Assembly (NCBI GenBank): GCA_009760885.1
Contig: CM019699.1
Location: forward strand, 44,868,268 to 44,932,267
Length of the DNA stretch: 64,000 nt
Direction of reading: 5' to 3'
Origin: Achatina immaculata
Lineage: Eukaryota > Mollusca > Gastropoda > Stylommatophora > Achatinidae
Made by a program: the position numbers and the translations under genes. The notes below the pieces were generated by a model. That model was not told where the DNA came from. It ran no database searches and saw only the letters and a list, made by a program, of their open reading frames with translations. Positions 56,108 through 64,000 of this stretch are shown in pieces; position 1 is the stretch's first letter, and each line of letters opens with the position of its first letter.

Positions 56108-56676
56108 ATAATTCAAAGCAACAGGTAACCAGTGAAGGAGAGAGAGAACCAACAAAATAAATAATTCAAAGCAACAGGTAACCAGTGAAGGAGAGAGAGA
56201 ACCAACAAAATAAATAATTCAAAGCAACAGGTAACCAGTGAAGGAGAGAGAGAACCAACAAAATAAATAATTCAAAGCAACAGGTAACCAGTGAAGGAGA
56301 GAGAGAACCAACAAAATAAACAATTCAAAGCAACAGGTAACCAGTGAAGGAGAGAGAGAACCAACAAAATAAACAATTGAAAGCAACAGGTAACCAGTGA
56401 AGGAGAGAGAGAACCAACAAAATAAACAATTCAAAGCAACAGGTAACCAGTGAAGGAGAGAGAGAACCAACAAAATAAACAATTCAAAGCAACAGGTAAC
56501 CAGTGAAGGAGAGAGAGAACCAACAAAATAAACAATTGAAAGCAACAGGTAACCAGTGAAGGAGAGAGAGAACCAACAAAATAAACAATTCAAAGCAACA
56601 GGTAACCAGTGAAGGAGAGAGAGAACCAACAAAATAAACAATTCAAAGCAACAGGTAACCAGTAAAGGAGAGAGAG
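56108..56676. repeat. 53-bp minisatellite, about 11 near-identical copies
   Basis: Units contain AAAGCAACAGGTAACCAGTG and AAGGAGAGAGAGAACCAACA. Copies differ at one or two positions (AATAAATAA versus AATAAACAA; CAATTC versus CAATTG). Confidence 0.96.
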
Positions 56677-56744
56677 ATTATGCTTTCTAAATGAAATGAA
56701 CAGAGCTGCCTGTAAAGACACTCTTATTTCCAACTCTGTGGAAA

Positions 56745-57095
56745 ACTTCCCAGCTCTTCCTCCTCCTCTTATCCTCCTCCTCTTATCCTCCTCATCTTAT
56801 CCTCCTCATCTTATCCTCCTCCTCTTATCCTACTCCTCTTATCCTTCTCCTCTTATCCTCTCCTTTCTGCTCAGTCCTCTTCCCTGCTTCCCTTTCTTTG
56901 TTCTCTTCCTACTCACTCTTCCTCCTTTCTCCTTCCTCTTTCTCTCGCTCCTCTTCCTTTCTCCTTCTCAGTTTCTTTCCTTCTTTTCCTCCTCTTTTCT
57001 CACTTACCTTCTCCTCTATCTTGTCTTTCTGCTCCACCCCGCTTCTTCTCTCCTTCGCACTGCTCGTCCTCTCTTCTCTTCTATCTTTCATTTCT
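56745..57095. repeat. Pyrimidine-rich low-complexity tract
   Basis: Begins with TCCTCCTCTTATCC units, then irregular CT-rich sequence. Confidence 0.85.
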
Positions 57096-57654
57096 TTACA
57101 AATATCATCAACACACCCAACATTTCAATAGTTTATGACTGGACAGCTCGATTCTAGAGAAATAAACTGCAGAAATAAAGCGACAGAGATAAATGGCAAG
57201 AATCAGTGACAAACAAAATCACTGACAAACAAAATCACTGACTTGGACATAAACTGTCAAAATGGCTGTAAACAGGACAATGAGAACAAGTAGACTTTAA
57301 GTTTTAACTCGAGTGTGAAAGTTTGTTTTCATCTCTTAATTCACTGACATCAGAACGTACAAGGCATTCTCGTGATCATAGCTTCAGAAATTCTCCAATC
57401 TAAGAGGTAGTTTTCCATAACACAATCGTGCCAGGTCCTCATTTCTATATCAAAGTTGACTGAACAGTGACTATAGACGAGTCTTGAGCGCTCTGTTTTG
57501 TTTTCCTGCTAAATGATATCATTTGATCAGATTCTACTAATTTTGACCTAAACCATAAGTAAATCTGTAGACTTGACCAAGGTTTCTCAATATTTCTCCA
57601 CTGGTGGCCTCCTTTTTCTGGACTAAAATTATCTGTCCACTTATCATTACCAAA
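57096..57654. other. No gene recognised
   Basis: Unique sequence; ACAAACAAAATCACTGAC occurs twice at about 57210-57243. Confidence 0.5.
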
Positions 57655-57780
57655 AAATTATGTATATAGAATAGTATATACTACTGTATATAGAATAGTA
57701 GTATACAGAATAATGTTATATAGAGTAGTAGTACATAGAATAATAGTATATATAGAGTAACAGTATATAGAATAGTACCG
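57655..57780. repeat. Degenerate TATAGAATAGTAG repeat
   Basis: Irregular short units of ATATAGAATAGTAGTA. Confidence 0.75.
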
Positions 57781-58702
57781 GAACTCTGAATTTCAGCAGT
57801 TCTTGGTGAGGCACCCTGAACTATAAATGTTAATTAATCTTCTGGAGCTGGTTAAAGGGAATCGATCGGGATCTCTACCCAGTCACAGGCCGGTGTAAGT
57901 GTATAATGTCGATCAAGATAATCGTATAAGTTACGTAGTTTACCGAGCCCGCCTAAAACGGCCAGCCTTTCTTCCTGAAACATCGCTGAGAGCCTTAAAT
58001 CTTTGTTTGTTGCCAGCTTCTGTTAGAGTCGCTGAAAGAATGAAACAGGTGTAGTGGATGGACAAGAACAATAGCAGAAAAATATTGTAACTATACTACT
58101 ATAGTACTACTACTAGTAATACTAGTACTGTAAGGGGAGCGAATGACGGTGTCGAGTGACTGCGTGCGAGTGGCCGGAAGTGTGACGTCATAGGTTTGGG
58201 TGAGGGGAAAGGAAAAGTCAGGGTGGCCATGAGAATTTTGTGTCGGTTGGACAAGCTGAGGCCAGGCCTGTGATATAAGGCATTTATCAACGAATTCTCG
58301 AGAAGGCTAGTGATAACAAGCGCTGAAGATTGTTAGCAAAATACGATTGGACCAACTTGAGACTCAGGTCGGTGGGAAGACGCCTGCAACAAGTTTTAGT
58401 TGGAACAAAGATGGCGACAGGCAGTCCAAAATAGGACAGGTCGTAGTGAACAGTCAGTTGTGTGTTTTTTAGTCAGGAGTATTAGTTTAATATGGAAGGC
58501 CTTCATCATACACACTTTGATGTAGCGACTAATGAAGGGAATCAAGATTATTTGCAGTGTGCGTTTTTAGGGCTGATTAGTAGAACTTGAGAAGACTGGG
58601 GGAGCTAGGACAGTGTTTTCCTCTTGAATGTTTTGTGTTCGATGGCGGAGTGAATTCAACTGATTGAGATTTGACTGAGGACTTAGTTTTTTGTATCAAA
58701 TT
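57781..58702. other. No gene recognised
   Basis: Unique sequence with a short CTACTA/TAGTAC-rich stretch at 58090-58130. Confidence 0.5.
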
Positions 58703-58822
58703 ACATGTCTGCTGAGAACCTCCCTACATGTTTATACCCTGCTGAGAACCTCCTTACATGTGTATACCCTGCTGAGAATCTCCCTACATGTGTATACCCT
58801 GCTGAGAACCTCCTTACACTAC
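58703..58822. repeat. 30-bp minisatellite, 4 copies
   Basis: Units of CTGCTGAGAACCTCC followed by CTACATGTGTATACC. Confidence 0.92.
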
Positions 58823-58864
58823 TAATAGAACCAGTTAAAAACTATAAATTATTTCTTATGAGAA

Positions 58865-59195
58865 CGGTACACTCTAGGACATCGCAAGATGTGACTAGAT
58901 ATCACAAACGTGATTAGACATCGTTAGACGTGACTAGGACATCGCAAGACATGAATGGACATTGCAAGACGTGACTAGACATGGCAAGATGTGGTTAAAT
59001 ATCACAACACATGGTTAAACACCACAAGACATGAGTGGGCATTGCAAACCATGACTGGACATCGCAGGAAGTGACTAGGCATAGCGAGAACTGACTAGAC
59101 ATCGCGAAACGTGATTTAAGACGTGAGTGGACACCACAAGACGTGACAGCATAGCATAACGTGACCAAGTATCGCAGAAAATGGCGGTTCATCGC
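58865..59195. repeat. Degenerate 18-22-bp minisatellite
   Basis: Units around ACATCGCAAGACGTGACTAG with much divergence. Confidence 0.82.
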
Positions 59196-59204
59196 AAGTT
59201 CTAG

Positions 59205-60170
59205 TTCAAGTGGATGTAGATGAAGGTGTGTACGTGTAGATGAAGGTGTAAGTATGAAGATGAATATGGAAATATATAGATGAAGGTGTAAGTATGTAGA
59301 TGAAGATGTAAGTATGCAGATGAAGATGTAAGTATGTAGATGAAGGTGTAAGTATGTAGATGGAGATGTAAGTATGCAGATGAAGATGGAAGTATGTAGA
59401 TGAAGATGGAAGTATGTAGATGAAGGTGTAAGTATGTAGATGAAGGTGTAAGTATGTAGATGAAGGTGTAAGTATGCAGATGAAGATGGAAGTATGTTGA
59501 TGAAGGTGTAAGTATGTAGATGAAGGTGTAAGTATGCAGATGAAGATGGAAGTATGTAGATGAAGGTGTAAGTATGTAGATGAAGGTGTAAGTATGCAGA
59601 TGAAGATGGAAGTATGTAGATGAAGGTGTAAGTATGTAGATGAAGGTGTAAGTATGCAGATGAAGATGGAAGTATGTAGATGAAGGTGTAAGTATGCAGA
59701 TGAAGATGGAAGTATGTAGATGAAGGTGTAAGTATGCAGATGAAGATGTAAGTATGTAGATGAAGGTGTAAATATGCAGATGAAGATGTAAGTATGTAGA
59801 TGAAGATGGAATTATGTAAATGAAGATGTAAGAATGTAAATGAAGATGTAAGTATGTAGATGAAGATGTAAGAATGTAGATGAAAATGTAAGAATGTAGA
59901 TGAAGATGTGAGTATGCAGATGAAGATGGAAGTATGTAGATGAAGATGTAAGAATGTAGATGAAGATGGAAGTATGTAGATGAAGATGGAAGTATGTAGA
60001 TGAAGATGTAACTATGTAGATGAAGATGTAAGTATGTAGATGAAGATGTAAGTATGTAGATGAAGATGGAAGTATGTAAATGAAGATGTAAGAATGTAGA
60101 TGAAGATGTAAAAATGTAGATGAAGGTGGAAGTATGTAGATGAAGATGTGAGTAAGTAGATAAAGGTGTT
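59205..60170. repeat. 20-bp minisatellite, about 48 copies, with 60-bp higher-order period
   Basis: Units of GTAGATGAAGGTGTAAGTAT and GCAGATGAAGATGGAAGTAT. Between about 59440 and 59700 a three-unit block (GGTGTA, GGTGTA, GATGGA) repeats with a 60-bp period. The right half is dominated by GATGTA and GATGGA variants. Confidence 0.96.
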
Positions 60171-61044
60171 GCTCATCTTACTAAAAATCTGAAAAACAGA
60201 CGAGACAAAAACAAACAAAAAAAAAGATGAAAAATACACAACCAATATTTCAGCCAAAATCATTTCCTGGTGTGTCTTTATTCTATGCTCACAAAAAAGA
60301 CGGAAATATTTAGTAAAGTATGTTTTCATTTTTTATATAGTTTTTACCACACATAAATGTCTTTTCTTTCTCTTTCTCGTGTAATCTTTCTATCAGTTTT
60401 CTTCACGTTGGCCATAAATCTTCATTAACTATCTTTAATCTCCTGCAGGGACTCTACCCTTATCATAATTAATTTCTTTTTACACGCATGGTTCGCAAAG
60501 ATTTTTCCATGCAAACCTCACTACCCATCTCTTGTGTCCGCCAAAATATGACCATGCGCCTCTACTTTGATGAATTTTCCTGGCTAAGCCAAAATACGAG
60601 AAACTTTGTGGAAGCTAACTAGCACAAGTTTTCCATTCTGGTTTAGGAAAAAAAAAGAATAACAAAATGAAGATGTACATCAGACAAGTAACGAAAGCGA
60701 AAATTTTCAAAACAAACCCAGCTGAAGTTGATGAGTCTTGACTTCCTGGTTTTAAAAACGTTTTTTGGGGTTTTTTTTTCCCTTGAGTTAAAAGACTTTA
60801 CCAGGAAAGCAGCGGAAAGATGATTGGGGAAGAGAAAAAGGAAAACAGAAAATGTTAGAATGTGGAAAGATAGTTATCCACAGATCAGACGATAACAATC
60901 GTGATGGAGTGTTTGCGTGTAGGGCGAGATAAATATGTAAAGGGGTGGGGGTGGACCACACAAGAAGAAGGAGGACAGAAAGACAAAGCTATATTTTCCT
61001 CCTGTAGTCTGGTGTGTAGAATATTCAAAATGAAAAGAATGGGA
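60171..61044. other. No gene recognised
   Basis: AT-rich unique sequence with poly-A and poly-T runs. Confidence 0.5.
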
Positions 61045-61205
61045 GGCAGAGAGAGAGAGAGAGAGAATTGGAGACAGAGAGAGAGAGAAAATGAGAAAAA
61101 GAGGGAGATATGGAGAAAAAAGCGAGAGCTAGAAAAGAAGAGAGATAGAGAAAGAAATAGAGAGGGAAAGAGAGTGGGGGAAGAGAGAGAGAGGGAAGAG
61201 GGGAG
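61045..61205. repeat. (GA)n-rich low-complexity tract
   Basis: GA-rich sequence ending at the 3' end of the large minus-strand LINE. Confidence 0.93.
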
Positions 61206-61320
61206 ATAATGAATGGATCAATGATGGATCAATGATCTTTATTTTTAAAGGGTAAAGAATTGGGCACGCAGGCCCGTCTAACATTCTACCCTTCATCACT
61301 CCAACTTTCATTCCTCCCAT
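61206..61320 (-). promoter_or_regulatory. LINE 3' end with conserved stem-loop and AATAAAG
   Basis: On the plus strand AAGGGTAAAGAATT and ATTCTACCCTT are complementary around an inner GGGC-ACGCAG-GCCC hairpin. The element strand then has AATAAAG and an ATTGATCC-type tail. Related 3' ends at 7945, 20794 and 52150 keep parts of both arms. Probably the region recognised by the element's RT; inferred from conservation and position. Confidence 0.6.
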
Positions 61321-64000
61321 ACACTCGATTTAATACAGGTATACAAATTACCCGTACATGAGGAAAAAAACATATCAAAAGAGTGAAAAATTAAACTATT
61401 ACATTCACAGATTAAGAGAAGAGGTAATTAACCTAACAAAATAGCACGCCCACACATGCATACAAGTACACACACAGACATATACATAAATAAAAATACA
61501 TTTTCAGTGCAGTTCTTCTAACATATTTTCTTTAACACTCATTAAAATAGTTTCTAACAATATCTAACAAGTTACTTTTCCAAATATGTCCTTTTGGAAC
61601 TTGATGGCCAGCGAGTCATGGGTTGAGAGAGTGCTGGTTATTCTATGGAGGCATATAGTTACAAGCAAGTAAATAATGAAACAGGTTTTAATTAAAGGTG
61701 AAGTATTACTAATGGATTTTAAATGGTAGGGGAGGGTGTTCCAGAGCTGTACTGCAGAGTATGCAAGGTTTTTCTTGTACAGATCAATCCTGGGTTTATG
61801 AAGAAGACAGTTTTTTTAAACGCTGGCTATGTTTAATGTTATAAATAAACAGTGACCACAAGTAAGGCGGAGCATTGTGTGACAGAATTCTGTGAACAAA
61901 CTTAACTTTGTTAAAAATGATTCTATATTTAAGGGGTAGAATTTCGAGTTTTTGGTTTGATCTACAGTCTGTACTGGGTGTTTGTCACAAATCAGATTTA
62001 ATGCTCGCTTGTGAAGTGAGTGGAGCCTTTTTGTGTTTGAGACTGAGCATCCATCCAAGATTATGGAACAGTAATCTAAGTATGTTTGTATGCGTGATAT
62101 GTAATACATATTTCTCGTATCTTTGTCGATAAAGTGTTTAATTTTGGCTAGCTGGTAGACTTTCTGTGCAATCAAGTTTGTTAGGTTATGTACGTGAGAA
62201 TTCCAAGTTAAATGTTGATCAATAATGAGTCCTAGAGTTTTATGTTCATGAACATTTTCTATTGCCTTAGTCCCAGCACAAAGCTGTAGTGAAGTTTTTG
62301 TTGCATTCTGCAGTTTCTGTCTTGTAGTGATGATCATGGATTTTGTTTTGTTGGTGTTTTTCAACATACCATTTTTATTACTCCATTTAATCAAACTGTT
62401 TATATCAATTTGGAGCGTAGTCTGTAGGTTAATGATGTCACAGTCACCATACTAAAAGTACAGTCATCAGCAAAAAAAAAAAAAGATCACATGAAGAGTG
62501 CTTTAAATGTAGTGGTAAGTCGTTAATATAGATAGCAAAGATAAAGTATCAACCACAGACGAGCCAGATATTTTGTTTCTAAAGCCAACTACTTGTTTTC
62601 TACCTGAGAGAAAAGATGTAATACATTTTGTTAGGTCAGGGTGTAATCTATAACCTTCCAGATTTTTTACAAGAATTTCATGATCAATCATATCGAAGAC
62701 TTTCTTGAAATCAACAAAGACAGCATCATACAATTTATCACCATTTATATTAGACAACCAGTTTCCTGTCATTTAAGTTAACGCTGTGTGGCAGGAGTAA
62801 TTTGGTCTAAAACCTCCTGACTGACTGTCTATTAGTAGATTGTTTTGTTGCATGTGAAGCAGAGTTAACTTTTGTATGTTTTTTAAGAGGTGTGGATAAT
62901 GATGACAGAATGGATATGGGTCTATAGTTTGAGAGGTCATTAGTCTGTCCAGATTTAAAAAATAGGAAACACTTTGCCGAGTTTAAAAGCGTCAGGGAAA
63001 TAATGTTTGTCAATGCTCAAATTGTATAAGTATGTTAATGTGTCTGTAATAACTGGTGTAGCGTATTGTAGTATCTTGTTAGTAATGTCATCACATCCTG
63101 CTGAGTTAGTGTTCTTTAAGGACCGGATGTAGTTATAAAAGAAAGGAATATTAATTTGTTTTAGCTTTACACATTTACTGTCGCTGTAAGTTTTCAACAC
63201 GCTCAGGTCGCAAGTAGGGGTCGGTAATGAAGATTTTAGAATACTAATTTCTTCCCTAAAATGTTCACTGAAGTTAGTGCAAGTATGTTCACCATTAAGT
63301 GTTTGTGGGTCAGTTTGCTTCCTTTTATTTACAAGAGAATTAATCGCTTTCCACATTGATTTACTACCAGTTTTGTCTTTCACTACATTTCTGAAGTAAT
63401 TTTTTCTTCTCTTGCCTAATTAAATACTGCAACTTATTCATAAGTGAAGGGTAGCTACTGAAATTTCTGCTTTTATGAGCTTCATCCCGATTCCTCATGA
63501 GTTGCAAGAAATCAGAAGTTATCCACGGGGATTTTGTTACGTGTTTTACTCTCATTTCTTTGATGGGGACATGCTTGTCAAAAATATTTCGAAAGATTTT
63601 AATCCAGTATTTGCTAGCCTTGTCTGGACTGGTTAATTGGAAAACGTATGTAAGAGACGAATCTTTTAGATCAGTTACAAATAATTCGAAGCTAAAGTCT
63701 TTAAAGTTCCTATATTTGATGCTGGTATATTTGTGTTTAGGTATTTTACACCCCTTATGTGACCACGTACAGCAGACCGGGTAGTGATCACACAGCGACA
63801 CATGAGGGACAGTACATTCAGTAACGTTTCCTGGATGAGCTACATATATGTGATCTGTTAATGTTGATGATGGTTAAGTTACCCTAGTAGGTTTGTTAAC
63901 AAATTGGGAGAAGTTGTAGGATGTTAAAATGCCCTTCCATGTGGGATTGGACTGCGTGAGATATATACTGATGTCACGTAGAATGATTATGTCCTTGAAT
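61206..64000 (-). mobile_element. CR1/L2-like LINE, EN C-terminus to 3' end, inactivated; runs off window
   Basis: Read leftwards on the minus strand. Endonuclease end: FSQFVNKPTRVT, a stop at 63874-63876, STLTDHIYVAHPGNVTE and SLCDHYPVCCTW (the SDHxP-type motif). Linker: KHVPIKEMRVKHVTKSPWIT. RT: NSAGCDDITNKILQYATPVI, SNYRPISILSSLS, SGGFRPNYSCHTALT, AVFVDFKKVFDMIDHEIL (catalytic Asp near 62710), AIYINDLPLHLKHSSC, FADD box at 62463-62474, NKTKSMIITTRQKL and KTLGLIIDQHLTWNSHVHN. C-terminus: LAYSAVQLWNTLPYHLKSI. The segment expected to hold the PQGS motif is missing between SSVVD and FIFAIYIND. Several frameshifts, one at the poly-A/T run beside FADD. Such elements encode an AP-endonuclease and RT for target-primed reverse transcription. 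Confidence 0.92.

Noticed and set aside
60012..60329. Minus frame with a hydrophobic stretch
   Set aside because: Overlaps the 20-bp array and AT-rich sequence; hydrophobicity follows from composition.

Overview
The window looks like nuclear DNA of an invertebrate animal, most probably a mollusc (gastropod-like). I base this on the abundance of RTE-type and CR1/L2-like non-LTR retrotransposon fragments, tRNA-derived SINE-like heads, AT-leaning composition and an extreme load of minisatellites. The taxonomic call is inference and not proven by any single gene. I see no convincing host protein-coding gene, no rRNA, no functional tRNA gene, no operon structure and no CRISPR array. Most long open frames are artefacts of tandem repeats whose unit length is a multiple of three or which lack stop codons.

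Layout. 0-6 kb: a 58-bp minisatellite, a 1,670-bp tandem duplication, and a long 29-bp array with its own 727-bp internal duplication. 6-10 kb: several minisatellites, a CR1-like 3' end, and a SINE-like element whose tRNA-like arm has become a 36-bp array. 10-13.1 kb: a 1,570-bp tandem duplication holding a 47-bp array. 13.4-15.8 kb: large 26-bp and 31-bp arrays. 16-23 kb: RTE and CR1-like fragments, a hAT-like candidate, and a 36-bp array open in several frames. 23-29 kb: 39-bp array, about 1.6 kb of polypyrimidine repeat, and a 1,760-bp tandem duplication that carries an RTE insertion. 29-36 kb: 31-, 36-, 27-, 17- and 40-bp arrays and more RTE fragments. 36-41 kb: RNase-H-like retroelement tail and two inverted copies of an unclassified dispersed repeat. 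41-46 kb: 32-bp array interrupted by an RTE insertion with a target-site duplication, then a 62-bp array. 46-48 kb: 19/24-bp array that is open in several frames. 48-60 kb: further arrays and RTE fragments. 61.2-64 kb: the largest retroelement, a CR1/L2-like element on the minus strand with recognisable endonuclease and reverse-transcriptase motifs, broken and running off the window.

The parts interact as a repeat ecosystem rather than as a pathway. At least nine RTE-type copies, nearly all 5'-truncated, end in short tandem tails, commonly (ATG)n; four have visible target-site duplications of 9-10 bp and one has a weaker 6-bp candidate. At least two RTE copies have had part of their coding sequence turned into a minisatellite, and a SINE tRNA arm shows the same behaviour. 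The CR1-like copies share a 3' end with an apparent stem-loop. Three near-identical 1.6-1.8 kb tandem duplications differ between copies only in homopolymer or microsatellite length where I compared them, so they are either very recent or assembly artefacts.
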